Part shown: positions 18,113-27,045 of the stretch, piece by piece | Layout: each line of letters begins with the position of its first letter | Numbering within the stretch: the stretch's first letter is position 1 | Assembly (NCBI RefSeq): GCF_008634025.1 | Contig: NZ_PDCM01000002.1 | Span: forward strand, 4,257,501 to 4,321,500 | Direction: 5' to 3' | Origin: Streptomyces albofaciens JCM 4342 | GTDB lineage: Bacteria > Actinomycetota > Actinomycetes > Streptomycetales > Streptomycetaceae | DNA: 64,000 bases | Made by a program: the position numbers and the translations under genes | Notes under the pieces: model-generated | The model's database searches: none | What the model was told of the DNA's origin: nothing | What the model saw: the letters and a program-made list of their open reading frames with translations, nothing else

Positions 18113-20770
18113 TTGCGTACCGCCGAGATCCGCACCCGCTTCCTCGACTTCTTCGCCGAGCGCGGCCACACCGTCGTCCCCAGCGCGCCGCTGCCGACGC
18201 CGGACCCGACGCTGCTGTTCGTCAACGCGGGCATGGTGCCCTTCAAGCCGTATCTGACCGGTGAGGTGGCGGCGCCCTGGCCGCGCGCGACCAGTGTGCA
18301 GAAATGCGTGCGGACCCTGGACATCGAAGAGGTCGGCAAGACCACCCGGCACGCCTCGTTCTTCCAGATGAACGGCAACTTCTCGCTCGGCGACTACTTC
18401 AAGGAAGACGCCGTCCGCTTCGCCTGGGAGCTGTCCACCACGCCCGTCGCCGACGGCGGCTACGGCCTGGACCCGGACCGTATCTGGGTCTCCGTGCACC
18501 ACACCGACGACGAGGCGCGCGCCCTGTGGCGGGAGATCGCCGGCCTGCCCGAGGAGCGCGTCGTCCCGCGCGGGGACGAGGACAACTTCTGGTCGATGGG
18601 CGTGCCGGGTCCGTGCGGGCCCAGCTCGGAGCTGTTCTACGACCGGGGGCCGAAGTTCGGCCGGGCGGGCGGTCCGGAGGTCGACGAGGACCGGTACATG
18701 GAGTTCTGGAACCTCGTCTTCATGCAGTACGAGCGCGGTGAGGGCACCGGCAAGTCCGGCTATCCGATCCTCGGCGAACTCCCCCACCGCAACATCGACA
18801 CCGGCATGGGCCTGGAGCGGATGGCCACCCTCCTCCAGGGCGTCGACAACCTCTACGAGATCGACGAGACCCGTCCGGTCCTGGACCGTGCCGCCGCGCT
18901 CGCCGGGGTCCGCTACGGCGACGACGAGCGCGACGACGTACGGCTGCGGGTGGTGGCCGACCACGTCCGTACGGCCCTGATGCTGCTCGCCGACGGCACC
19001 GTCCCCGGCAACGAGGGCCGCGGCTACGTGCTGCGCCGCATCCTGCGCCGCGCCGTGCGCTCGATGCGCCAGCTCGGCCACGAGGACCGGGCGCTGCCGG
19101 AGCTGCTGCCGGTCGCCCGCGACTGCATGGCGCCCAGCTACCCGGAGGTCGCCGAGTCCTACGACCGGATCGCCGACCAGGCGGCCGGCGAGGAGGACGC
19201 CTTCCGCGCGACACTGCGCCAGGGCACCGCCGTCCTGGACACGGCCGTGACCAAGGTCAAGGAGGAAGGCGGCCGGTCGCTCCCCGGCAAGCAGGCCTTC
19301 CTCCTGCACGACACCTACGGCTTCCCCATCGACCTCACCCTGGAGATGGCCGCCGAGCAGGGCGTCGAGGTGGACCGCGAGGGCTTCGCGACGCTGATGC
19401 GCGAGCAGCGCGAGCGGGCCCGCGCCGACGCCCGGGCGCGCAAGTCCGGCGGCGCGGTGGACACGTCGGCCCTCCGTACGGTCCTGGACGAGCACGGGCC
19501 GACCGACTGGCGCGCCTGGGACACGCTGGAGACGGATTCCAAGGTGCTGGCCGTCCTCGGCGCCCAGGGGCCCGTACCGGTGGCCCGCGAAGGCGACATC
19601 GTCACCGTCGTCCTCGACCGCACCCCGTTCTACGCCGAGTCCGGCGGCCAGGACAGCGACGCCGGCCACCTCTCCGGCACCTCGGCCGAGGCCGAGGTCC
19701 TGGACGTGCAGCGCCCGCTGCCCGGCCTGGTCGCCCACCAGATCCGGGTCACCGCCGGCGAACTCGGCCAGGGCGACGCCCTGCACGCTGCCGTCGATCC
19801 CGAGTGGCGGCTCGGCGCGCGCCAGGCCCATTCCGGCACCCACGTACTCCACGCCGCCCTGCGCGAGATCCTCGGCCCGACGGCCCTCCAGTCCGGCTCG
19901 TACAACCGGCCCGGCTACCTGCGCCTGGACTTCCCGTGGCGCGGCGGCCTGTCCGCCACCGTGCGCAGCGAGATCGAGGAGGCCGCCAACCGCGCGCTCC
20001 GCCGCGACCTGCCGGTGGGGGTGAAGTGGATGACGCTCCCGGAGGCCAAGGAACTGGGCGCGCTCGCGCTCTTCGACGAGACGTACGGCGAGAAGGTGCG
20101 GGTCGTGGAGATCGGCGGCGCCTGGTCGCGTGAACTGTGCGGCGGTACGCATGTCGCGCACGCCTCGCAGATCGGCGTCGTCGCCCTGACCGCCGAGTCG
20201 TCCGTCGGCGCGGGCATGCGCCGTCTGGAGGCGTCGGTCGGCATCGAGGGCTTCGGCTACCTCGCCCGCGAACGCGACCTGGTCGCCCGGATCGCCGAAC
20301 AGATCCAGGCTCCGCGCGCCGAACTGGCCGACCGGGTGGCCGGGTTGCTGGAGCGCCTGAAGGCGTCCGACCGGGAGAACCAGCGGCTGCGGCAGCAGGC
20401 CACCGTGGCGCGCGCCGCCGGGCTGGCCGACTCCGCCGTACAGGCGGGCCGCTTCCGGGTGGTGACCGCCACCGCCGACGGCGGCGCCGAAGAGGCCCGC
20501 GCGCTGGCCATGGCCGTACGGGACCGGCTGCCCGCCGGACAGCCCGCCGCCGTGGCCGTCGGCTCGGCCACGGACGGCAAGGCGGCCTTGGTGGTCGCCC
20601 TGAACAAGGCCGGGAAGGAAGCGGGCGGCTCGGCGTCCGACCTGGTCAAGCGACTGCTGAACGGGCGTGGTGGCGGCTCGCCCGAACTCGCCCAGGGCGG
20701 CGGCCTGCCCGCCGACGAGCTGCCGGAGACGCTGGCGGCGCTGCCGAAGCTGGTCGCGGAGGAGAAGTAG
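18113..20770 (+). CDS. alaS: Alanyl-tRNA synthetase
   Basis: It charges tRNA-Ala in the cytoplasm. The 885-aa protein has the class II catalytic core (RTRFLDFFAERGHTVVPSAP, VQKCVRTLDIEEVGKTTRHASFFQMNGNFS), a tRNA-recognition region (GRGYVLRRILRRAVRSM), an editing domain with HSGTH and CGGTH zinc motifs, and a C-terminal DHHA1/C-Ala domain. The TTG at 18113 lies 8 bp after CGGAG and gives LRTAEIRTRFL; no better start exists. It lacks the usual downstream neighbours ruvX, mltG and aroE, and follows tsaD, so it may be a paralogue of the housekeeping enzyme. All editing ligands are retained. Confidence 0.95.
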   Translation: MRTAEIRTRFLDFFAERGHTVVPSAPLPTPDPTLLFVNAGMVPFKPYLTGEVAAPWPRATSVQKCVRTLDIEEVGKTTRHASFFQMNGNFSLGDYFKEDAVRFAWELSTTPVADGGYGLDPDRIWVSVHHTDDEARALWREIAGLPEERVVPRGDEDNFWSMGVPGPCGPSSELFYDRGPKFGRAGGPEVDEDRYMEFWNLVFMQYERGEGTGKSGYPILGELPHRNIDTGMGLERMATLLQGVDNLYEIDETRPVLDRAAALAGVRYGDDERDDVRLRVVADHVRTALMLLADGTVPGNEGRGYVLRRILRRAVRSMRQLGHEDRALPELLPVARDCMAPSYPEVAESYDRIADQAAGEEDAFRATLRQGTAVLDTAVTKVKEEGGRSLPGKQAFLLHDTYGFPIDLTLEMAAEQGVEVDREGFATLMREQRERARADARARKSGGAVDTSALRTVLDEHGPTDWRAWDTLETDSKVLAVLGAQGPVPVAREGDIVTVVLDRTPFYAESGGQDSDAGHLSGTSAEAEVLDVQRPLPGLVAHQIRVTAGELGQGDALHAAVDPEWRLGARQAHSGTHVLHAALREILGPTALQSGSYNRPGYLRLDFPWRGGLSATVRSEIEEAANRALRRDLPVGVKWMTLPEAKELGALALFDETYGEKVRVVEIGGAWSRELCGGTHVAHASQIGVVALTAESSVGAGMRRLEASVGIEGFGYLARERDLVARIAEQIQAPRAELADRVAGLLERLKASDRENQRLRQQATVARAAGLADSAVQAGRFRVVTATADGGAEEARALAMAVRDRLPAGQPAAVAVGSATDGKAALVVALNKAGKEAGGSASDLVKRLLNGRGGGSPELAQGGGLPADELPETLAALPKLVAEEK

Positions 20771-20776
20771 CGCCGG

Positions 20777-21736
20777 TCAGTCCGTCGCCGTCAGCGGCCC
20801 GTACGCGTCCGGCCGCCGCGTGGCCGGGAACGGGAACAGCTCCAGCCAGTCGCGGCGGGCGTCCAGGTCCAGGTCGGCGACCAGGACGGCGGGTTCGTCG
20901 CGGGGCGCCTGGGCGAGGACGCGGCCGTACGGGTCGGCGATGAAGGAGCTGCCGTAGAAGGTGAGCGGGCCCTCGGTGCCGATGCGGTTCGGCACGATCA
21001 TGAAGGTGGCGTTGGCGATGGCGTTTCCGACGATCACCTTCTGCCACAGCGGCTGGGTGTCGAAGCCCGGGTGGCCCGGCTCGGAGCCGATCGCGGTCGG
21101 GTAGACCAGAACGTCGGCACCGGCCAGCGAGTAGGCGCGGGCGAGCTCGGGGAACCACTGGTCCCAGCAGGTCGGCAGGCCGAAGGCGGCGTTCTCGACG
21201 GTGTGGACGGGGAAGGCGTCGGGGCCCGCGGGGCCGGGGCGGAACCAGTGGTCCTCGTAATAGCCCTCGGTCACGGGGATGTGGGTCTTGCGCGTACGGC
21301 CCGCGAGGGTGCCGTCCGGGGCGACCAGAACGGCGGTGTTGTAGCCGAGCCCGTCGGGCGTCACGGCGCCGTCCGGGCCCGGTTCGGGGTCGGCGCGCTC
21401 GTAGAGCGAGGCGTGTACGTGGACGCCGTACTCACGCGCGGCCTCGGCGGCGAAGGAGACGGTGGGACCGGTGCGGAGGTCCTCCGGCTCGGCGGGCTCG
21501 GGGTGGTCGTCCTTGCGGAGCACGGCGAAGTACGGCGAGAGGGTCAGCTCCTGGAGGCAGACGACGCGGGCGCCTTCCGCGGCGGCCAGGCGGATGCCCT
21601 CCTTGAGGGCGGCGCGGTGCTCTTCCGGGTCCCGGTGCCAGCGCTGCTGTACGAGGGCGACGCGCAGCGGGGTGCGCTCGGCGGGACGGGTGCGGGCCGG
21701 TGAGGCGGGTGGGGTGAGGGCGGTGATCACTCGCAT
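20777..21736 (-). CDS. aguB: Carbon-nitrogen hydrolase, N-carbamoylputrescine amidase-like
   Basis: A 319-aa nitrilase-superfamily amidase. The Glu-Lys-Cys triad is visible in VCLQELTLSPYF, RKTHIPVTEGYYE and FGLPTCWDQWFPE. The order and the sequence around GFDTQPLWQKVIVGNAIAN match N-carbamoylputrescine amidases of the agmatine-to-putrescine route. ATG 21736 follows CGGAG. The gene is divergent from a LacI-type regulator, and two palindromic operators sit between them, so regulation by that LacI protein is likely. Convergent with alaS, only 6 bp apart. The substrate assignment is by similarity. Confidence 0.85.
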   Translation of the reverse strand: MRVITALTPPASPARTRPAERTPLRVALVQQRWHRDPEEHRAALKEGIRLAAAEGARVVCLQELTLSPYFAVLRKDDHPEPAEPEDLRTGPTVSFAAEAAREYGVHVHASLYERADPEPGPDGAVTPDGLGYNTAVLVAPDGTLAGRTRKTHIPVTEGYYEDHWFRPGPAGPDAFPVHTVENAAFGLPTCWDQWFPELARAYSLAGADVLVYPTAIGSEPGHPGFDTQPLWQKVIVGNAIANATFMIVPNRIGTEGPLTFYGSSFIADPYGRVLAQAPRDEPAVLVADLDLDARRDWLELFPFPATRRPDAYGPLTATD

Positions 21737-21829
21737 GGGGGCTCCGGGGCGGCAGGGCAGGGGCTGGGCGGCAGAACAGGGGGGCGGCAGGGCAGGAGGG
21801 CAGGCGCGCGGTGCTGCGCGGTAGGGCCC

Positions 21830-21887
21830 GATGCCTGCCGGAACGTTCCGGCAGGCATCAATGTACGAGTGCCGGAACGTTCCGGCA
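21830..21887. promoter_or_regulatory. Tandem LacI-type operators between aguB-like and lacI-type genes
   Basis: Two copies of the perfect palindrome TGCCGGAACGTTCCGGCA lie at 21836-21853 and 21870-21887; the first is extended to a perfect 30-bp palindrome (21830-21859). The central CG and the mirror symmetry are typical of LacI/GalR operators. The centre-to-centre distance is 34 bp, about three helical turns, so two dimers would lie on the same face. Confidence 0.85.
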
Positions 21888-21981
21888 AGGGGGACGCCGA
21901 CGTCGCCGCCCTCCCCGCCGCCCCGGATGGAAGGAAGGAGCGGCGGAGGAGAGGGAGCGGCAAAGGAGAAGGAGCGGCGAG

Positions 21982-23091
21982 GTGATCCCTCTAGACTTGC
22001 ACCCCGTGACCAGCCGCCGCACCGTGACCCTGCTCGATGTCGCACGGGCCGCCGGAGTCTCCAAGAGCACCGTCTCCGACGCGCTCCAGGGGTCCGGCCG
22101 GGTGGCGGAGGAGACCCGCCGCCGGGTCCGCGACGCCGCCGACCGGCTCGGCTACCGGCCCAACAGCGCCGCCCGGAGCCTCCGCCGGGCCAGCACCGGC
22201 GCGCTCGGCCTGTACCTGCCGCGCACCGCGACCCGGCTGGACTACTACATGACGCTCGCCTTCGGAGCCGTGGCCCGCGCCCAGGAGGACGGCCTGGACG
22301 TGGTGCTGCTGGCCCCCGACGGCGGGGCCGCCGGGCGGCTCGCCTCGCGCGTGGACGGCCTGCTGGTGATCGACCCCGAGGCCGGCGACGACGCGGTGAC
22401 CGGGCTGCTCGACGCGGGCGTGCCGGTGGTCACCGGCGAGCGCTACCCCGGCCCGGCGCCCGCCCCGGCCGGGGCGGTGGTCTGCGACAACGCCGCCTCG
22501 CTGACCGCGCTGCTGGACCATGTACGCGCGGCCGGGGCCCGGCGCCCGGCCCTGCTCGCGCCCGCCGGCTCCTCCGCGTGGGTCACCGCGCTGCGCGAGA
22601 CGGCGGAGACGTGGGGCCGTACGCACGGGTGCGATGTCGCCGTACGGACCGTGCCGTTCGCCGCGACCCCCGACGAGGCGGCGCGCGCCACCGTGGACCT
22701 GTTGGCGGACGATCCGGCCGTGGACGCGGTGCTGTGCGCGCCCGACGGGGCCGCCGCCGGCGTGCTGCGGGCCGCCGCCGGGACCGGCCGCACGGCCGGG
22801 CGGGACCTGCTCGTCGCGTCCTGCGTGGACGGGGCGGCCCTGCGCGGCAGCGCGCCGCCCGTGACGGCGATCGACCTGCGCCCGGACGCGTACGGGCGGG
22901 CCTGCGCCGCCCTGCTCTGCGACATCCTGGCCGGGCGGGCCGCACCGGAGACGGTCCGCCCTCACGAGTGGGAGTTGCGGGTACGGGCGTCCACCCGCCC
23001 GGAGGGCACGGCGGGCGGAACGGCAGAGGGCGCAGCGGACGGAACGGCAGAGGCCGCGGCGGGCGGGACAACAGAGGAACAGCCGGCCTGA
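21982..23091 (+). CDS. LacI family transcriptional regulator
   Basis: A 369-aa regulator. The N-terminal helix-turn-helix VTLLDVARAAGVSKSTVSDALQGSGRV and hinge GYRPNSAARSLRR precede a periplasmic-binding-protein-like effector domain (GALGLYLP to VTAIDLRPDAYGRACAALL). The tail is an Ala/Gly/Thr/Glu-rich repeat (GGTAEGAADGTAEAAAGG). GTG 21982 has GGAG upstream; GTG 22006 is possible too, since TAGACT lies 8 bp before it and could be the -10 box of a leaderless transcript. It probably binds the palindromes at 21830-21887 and controls itself and the divergent amidase. Confidence 0.9.
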   Translation: MIPLDLHPVTSRRTVTLLDVARAAGVSKSTVSDALQGSGRVAEETRRRVRDAADRLGYRPNSAARSLRRASTGALGLYLPRTATRLDYYMTLAFGAVARAQEDGLDVVLLAPDGGAAGRLASRVDGLLVIDPEAGDDAVTGLLDAGVPVVTGERYPGPAPAPAGAVVCDNAASLTALLDHVRAAGARRPALLAPAGSSAWVTALRETAETWGRTHGCDVAVRTVPFAATPDEAARATVDLLADDPAVDAVLCAPDGAAAGVLRAAAGTGRTAGRDLLVASCVDGAALRGSAPPVTAIDLRPDAYGRACAALLCDILAGRAAPETVRPHEWELRVRASTRPEGTAGGTAEGAADGTAEAAAGGTTEEQPA

Positions 23092-23128
23092 CAGGGGCCG
23101 ATCGGCCGATCCGCCCCGTCGCCACCCG

Positions 23129-23716
23129 CTACTTCGCGTACGGTGCCAGCGCCGCCTTCACCGTCGCTTCCAGCGCGGCGGGGTCGGCCCCCGTACGGGA
23201 CCGCAGGTTGACCCCGTAGGCGAGCAGGGCCAGCAGCCCGGCAGTGGCCTCCGGGTCCACGCCCGGGGCGAGTTGGCCGCGCGCGGCGGCGGCGCTGAGC
23301 ACCGACCGCATGGCGTCGACCAGCGACTCGTGGTGTTCGTCGAGCAGTCGGCGTACGGCGGGCTCGGCGCTGGACGGCCCGGTGTGCGCGTTGGCGATCA
23401 TGCAGCCCCAGCGGGCGTACGGGCCGCTGCAGCGCAGCCGGATCAGCTCGGTGAAGAACTCGGTGACGGCGGGCAGGCCGCGCGGGTCCGCCGCCAGTCG
23501 CGCGAACGCGGGCCGTGACCACTGCTCGACGTACCGGCGCAGGGCGGCGAGGTAGAGGTCCTGCTTGCCGCCGAAGGTGGCGTAGAGACTGGAGCGGCTG
23601 ACGCCGGTGCGGTCGACCACCTCCTGGATGCCGGTCGCGGCGACGCCCCGCTCCCAGAACAGCCGGACCACGGCCTCCAGGGCCGCGTCCGGGTCGAAGT
23701 GCTTGATGTCGGGCAT
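23129..23716 (-). CDS. TetR/AcrR family transcriptional regulator
   Basis: A 195-aa repressor. The HTH is in GIQEVVDRTGVSRSSLYATFGGKQDLYLAAL; a helical effector domain with RWGCMIANAHTG follows, a segment frequent in NemR/AcrR-type redox or electrophile sensors. The cysteines in RLRCSGPYARWGCM could sense oxidants, which is speculative. It is divergent from a peroxiredoxin-like gene, and two matching inverted repeats lie in the shared promoter region. ATG 23716 opens the canonical N-terminus. Confidence 0.9.
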   Translation of the reverse strand: MPDIKHFDPDAALEAVVRLFWERGVAATGIQEVVDRTGVSRSSLYATFGGKQDLYLAALRRYVEQWSRPAFARLAADPRGLPAVTEFFTELIRLRCSGPYARWGCMIANAHTGPSSAEPAVRRLLDEHHESLVDAMRSVLSAAAARGQLAPGVDPEATAGLLALLAYGVNLRSRTGADPAALEATVKAALAPYAK

Positions 23717-23778
23717 GCCCGGGGCCCGCCGCCTTCCTCGTCACGATCACTACCGGCGGCTGCCGCGCGCGCCGGCTT

Positions 23779-23862
23779 CTTGAATCAGCCGTTCCAAGAT
23801 AACCCCGCGCAGCCCTTGGCAAGAGGGAGCCGCACCCGTAACTTGAAACGACCGTTCCAAGT
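23779..23862. promoter_or_regulatory. Pair of TetR-type operators
   Basis: Two imperfect palindromes share the pattern TTGRAACGnnCGTTYCAA: TTGAATCAGCCGTTCCAA within 23779-23798 and TTGAAACGACCGTTCCAA within 23841-23862. They flank the intergenic centre between the tetR-like and peroxiredoxin-like genes. Confidence 0.8.
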
Positions 23863-23904
23863 TCCGTGCGCCCCGCACGCCTCCCCGGACAGGTGGGTCA
23901 ACCC

Positions 23905-24558
23905 ATGAGCCTCGACGCCGAGTTGCACGCCTTCTTCACGTCCCGCTACCCGCAGATCCCGGCCGCCGCGCGGGCGGTCATGGAGCGGGCCGGTCGCGAA
24001 CTGGCCGAGTCCGGGCAGGCCGCCGCGGCGCCCGGACCCGGCACAGCGGCCCCCGACTTCACGCTGCCCGCGGCGGACGGACGGAAGGTCACCCTGAGCG
24101 CCCTCCTCGCCGACGGGCCGGTCGTGCTCACCTTCTACCGCGGCGCGTGGTGCCCGTACTGCAACCTCGCGCTGCGCGCCCTCCAGGAGCACCACGCCGC
24201 CATCACCGCGCGCGGCGCCCGGCTGGTGGCCGTCTCGCCGCAGATACCCGACGAGTCCCTGACCCTCGCCGAAAAGCACGGGCTGGCCTTCGACGTGCTC
24301 AGCGACGTGGGCTCCGAGGTCGCCGAGCGGTACGGCATCGCCTTCGACCTGCCCGAGGACCTGGCCGCCGTGTACGACTCCTTCGGCTTCGAGATGCAGC
24401 GCGTCAACGGCGGACATCCGCGCACCCTGCCGCTGCCCGCCACCTTCGTCATCGACCGCACGGGCACGGTCCGCTGGGCCTTCGCCGACCCCGACTACGT
24501 CAAGCGCGCCGAACCGGCGGACATCCTGGCCGCCCTGGACGCCCTCACCTCCTCCTGA
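23905..24558 (+). CDS. Peroxiredoxin-like (AhpC/TSA) protein
   Basis: A 217-aa thioredoxin-fold protein. A helical N-terminal extension of about 50 residues precedes APDFTLPAADGRKVTLSALL, then FYRGAWCPYCNLALRAL, with a CPYC motif where AhpC enzymes have VCP and TxxC; this is the peroxiredoxin-like branch. VSPQIPDESLTLAEKHGLAFDVLSD and TFVIDRTGTVRWAF complete the fold. It is predicted to reduce peroxides or disulfides in the cytoplasm. ATG 23905 follows a weak AGGTGG. Expression is likely controlled by the divergent TetR protein through the upstream operators. Confidence 0.88.
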   Translation: MSLDAELHAFFTSRYPQIPAAARAVMERAGRELAESGQAAAAPGPGTAAPDFTLPAADGRKVTLSALLADGPVVLTFYRGAWCPYCNLALRALQEHHAAITARGARLVAVSPQIPDESLTLAEKHGLAFDVLSDVGSEVAERYGIAFDLPEDLAAVYDSFGFEMQRVNGGHPRTLPLPATFVIDRTGTVRWAFADPDYVKRAEPADILAALDALTSS

Positions 24559-24640
24559 CGCCCCGCCCCTTACCCGCCAAAAACGGCAAAACCTAAAAAA
24601 CAGGTGGAAAACCATGCTTCCCGCCTGAAACGATCCCCGC

Positions 24641-25405
24641 ATGACCACACGTTCCTTCGACGACCTGGTGGCCGAGGCGGAGTCCGTGTCCGTCGCCGGC
24701 TGGGACTTCTCCTGGCTGGACGGCCGGGCCACCGAGCAGCGCCCCTCGTGGGGATACCAGCGCTCCCTGGGCGCACGGCTGGCGGGTGCCACCGCCGCGC
24801 TGGACATCCAGACCGGCGGCGGTGAAGTCCTCGCGGGCGCCGGGCCGTTGCCGCCGGTGATGGCGGCGACGGAGTCCTGGCCGCCGAACGTCGCGAAGGC
24901 GACCGCGCTGCTGCACCCGCTCGGCGCGGTCGTCGTCGCCGACCCGGACGAGCCGCCGCTGCCGTTCGCCGACGGCGCCTTCGACCTCGTCACCAGCCGC
25001 CACCCGGCCACCGTCTGGTGGTCGGAGATCGCCCGCGTGCTGCGCCCCGGCGGCACGTACTTCGCCCAGCACGTCGGCCCGGCCAGCGTCTTCGAGCTGG
25101 TCGAGTACTTCCTCGGCCCGCAGCCCGGGGAAGTGCGGCGCAAGCGCCACCCCGACGACGAGAGCCGGGACGCCGAGGCCGCGGGCCTGGAGATCGCCGA
25201 GCTGCACTCCGAGTCCCTGCGCATGGAGTTCTTCGACATCGGCGCGGTGATCTACTTCCTGCGCAAGGTGATCTGGATGGTGCCGGGCTTCACGGTGGAC
25301 GGCCACCGCGACCGGCTGCGCGAGCTGGACGCGAAGATCCGGGCGGAGGGGCCGTTCGTGGCCCACTCCACCCGCTTCCTCATCGAGGCCCGCAAACCGG
25401 CCTGA
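24641..25405 (+). CDS. Class I SAM-dependent methyltransferase
   Basis: A 254-aa methyltransferase. The glycine-rich SAM loop is ALDIQTGGGEVLAG; LPFADGAFDLVTSRH is the motif-II region and IARVLRPGGTYFAQHVG the motif-III region. The C-terminal half (GAVIYFLRKVIWMVPGF) resembles a family common in Streptomyces with unknown substrates. It lies 82 bp after the peroxiredoxin-like gene and is convergent with the ABC-F gene, separated by a symmetrical hairpin. No substrate can be inferred. Confidence 0.87.
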   Translation: MTTRSFDDLVAEAESVSVAGWDFSWLDGRATEQRPSWGYQRSLGARLAGATAALDIQTGGGEVLAGAGPLPPVMAATESWPPNVAKATALLHPLGAVVVADPDEPPLPFADGAFDLVTSRHPATVWWSEIARVLRPGGTYFAQHVGPASVFELVEYFLGPQPGEVRRKRHPDDESRDAEAAGLEIAELHSESLRMEFFDIGAVIYFLRKVIWMVPGFTVDGHRDRLRELDAKIRAEGPFVAHSTRFLIEARKPA

Positions 25406-25411
25406 CAGCCG

Positions 25412-25443
25412 GGGGTAGGGGCGGCCATGGCCGCCCCTACCCC
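25412..25443. terminator. Bidirectional terminator
   Basis: A perfect 32-bp palindrome with arm GGGGTAGGGGCGGCC, centred on AT, fills the gap between the convergent methyltransferase and ABC-F genes, so it would form the same strong hairpin in both transcripts. Confidence 0.85.
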
Positions 25444-27045
25444 TCACGCCAACTCCACCAATTCCGCGTACTCCCGCCCCCACAGGTCCTCCGCGCCGTC
25501 CGGCAGCACCAGCACCCGGTCGGGGCGGAGGGCCTCGACGGCCCCCGGGTCGTGGCTGACCAGCACGATCGCGCCGGGGTAGGTGCCGACGGCGGCCAGC
25601 ACCTCGTCCCGGGAAGCCGGGTCGAGGTGGTTGGTCGGCTCGTCCAGCAGCAGCACGTTGGCGCGCGAGTGGACCAGACCGGCCAGCGCCAGCCGGGTCC
25701 TCTCGCCGCCGGACAGCACCCGTACCGGCTTGTCCGCGTCGTCCCCGGAGAAGAGGAACGCGCCGAGGACGTGCCGGGCCTCGCCGTCGGTCAGGTGCGG
25801 CGCGGCGGCGGCCAGGTTCTCGCGGACCGTACGGGACGGGTCGAGCGTGTCGTGCTCCTGCGCGAAGTAGCCCAGCCGCAGGCCGTGCCCGGCCACCACG
25901 CGCCCCGCGTCGGGGGTCTCCCGCCCGGCCAGCAGCCGCAACAGCGTCGTCTTGCCCGCCCCGTTGAGCCCCAGCACGACCAGCCGGCTCCCCCGGTCCA
26001 CGGCCAGGTCGACACCGTCGAGCACCTGGTGGTCCCCGTACGCCTTGGCCAGGCTGACGGCGCCCAGCGGCACCCGGCCGCACGGTGCGGGCTCGGGCAG
26101 CCGGATGCGCACGGTCTTCTCGGTGCGCCGGACCGGCTCCAGCTCCGCGAGCATGCGGTCGGCGCGGCGGGCCATGTTCTTCGCCGAGACGGCCGTCGCG
26201 ACGTTGGCGCGCATCCTGTCGGCCTGGCTGTGCAGCGCCGCCGCCTTCCGCTCCGCGCTGGCGCGCTCCCGCGCCCGGCGCCGGTCGTCCGCCGCGCGCT
26301 GGGCGAGGTAGGTGTGCCAGCCGGTGTTGTGCACGTCGAGCGCGGCGCGCGCCGGTTCCACGTGAAACACCCGGTTGACGGTGTCGGCGAGCAGCCCGGT
26401 GTCATGGCTGATCATCACCAGCCCGCCCCGGTACGCGGCCAGGAAGCCGCGCAGCCAGGCGACCGAGTCGGCGTCGAGGTGGTTGGTCGGCTCGTCCAGC
26501 AGCAGCGTGCCGTGCCCGGCGAACAGGATGCGGGCCAGCTCGACCCGCCGCCGCTGCCCGCCCGACAGCCCGCCCACGGGCCGGTGCAGCACCCGCTCGG
26601 GCAGCCCCACCCCGGCCGCGACCCGCGCCGCCTCGGCCTCGGCCGCGTACCCGCCACGTGCCTGGAAGGCGTCCTCGGCCCGCGCGTAAGCCGCCATCGC
26701 CTTCTCCTGCTCGGCCGCGCCCACGGCCTCGGCCAGCGCCTCCGAGGCGCGCCGCAGTTCGCGTACGGTCCGGTCCAGACCACGCGCGGAAAGAATCCGG
26801 CCGGTGACGGTGACGGCCGGGTCGGCCGTACGGGAGTCCTGCGGCAGATGGCCGACGCTCCCCGTACGGACGATGTCCCCGGCGGCGGGCCGCACCCGCC
26901 CCGCCAGGGTGTCGAGCAACGTCGTCTTCCCCGCCCCGTTGCGGCCCACCAGGCCGATTCGGTCACCGGGGGCGACATGAAAGGAAACGCCGGACAGCAG
27001 AAGCCGGGCGCCGACGCGCACGTCGACACCACGAACGGTAATCAT
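25444..27045 (-). CDS. ABC-F family ATP-binding protein (possible ribosome-protection type)
   Basis: A 533-aa soluble protein with two ABC domains and no membrane segment. ABC1 has GRNGAGKTTLL and LSGGQRRRVELARILF; ABC2 has GLNGAGKTTLL and LSGGERTRLALAGLV. Each is followed by LLLDEPTNHLD, with a linker of about 80 residues rich in basic and Ala residues (ADDRRRARERASAERKAAALHSQADRMRANV). ABC-F proteins act on the ribosome; some give resistance to macrolides, lincosamides or streptogramins. ATG 27045 follows CCGGAG. The apparent short leader peptide and hairpin upstream favour an antibiotic-inducible resistance role. Confidence 0.88.
   Translation of the reverse strand: MITVRGVDVRVGARLLLSGVSFHVAPGDRIGLVGRNGAGKTTLLDTLAGRVRPAAGDIVRTGSVGHLPQDSRTADPAVTVTGRILSARGLDRTVRELRRASEALAEAVGAAEQEKAMAAYARAEDAFQARGGYAAEAEAARVAAGVGLPERVLHRPVGGLSGGQRRRVELARILFAGHGTLLLDEPTNHLDADSVAWLRGFLAAYRGGLVMISHDTGLLADTVNRVFHVEPARAALDVHNTGWHTYLAQRAADDRRRARERASAERKAAALHSQADRMRANVATAVSAKNMARRADRMLAELEPVRRTEKTVRIRLPEPAPCGRVPLGAVSLAKAYGDHQVLDGVDLAVDRGSRLVVLGLNGAGKTTLLRLLAGRETPDAGRVVAGHGLRLGYFAQEHDTLDPSRTVRENLAAAAPHLTDGEARHVLGAFLFSGDDADKPVRVLSGGERTRLALAGLVHSRANVLLLDEPTNHLDPASRDEVLAAVGTYPGAIVLVSHDPGAVEALRPDRVLVLPDGAEDLWGREYAELVELA

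Noticed and set aside
17117..20161. 1014-codon open frame antisense to tsaD and alaS
   Set aside because: Composition is that of a mirrored high-GC gene, no domain is recognisable, and it spans two unrelated genes.
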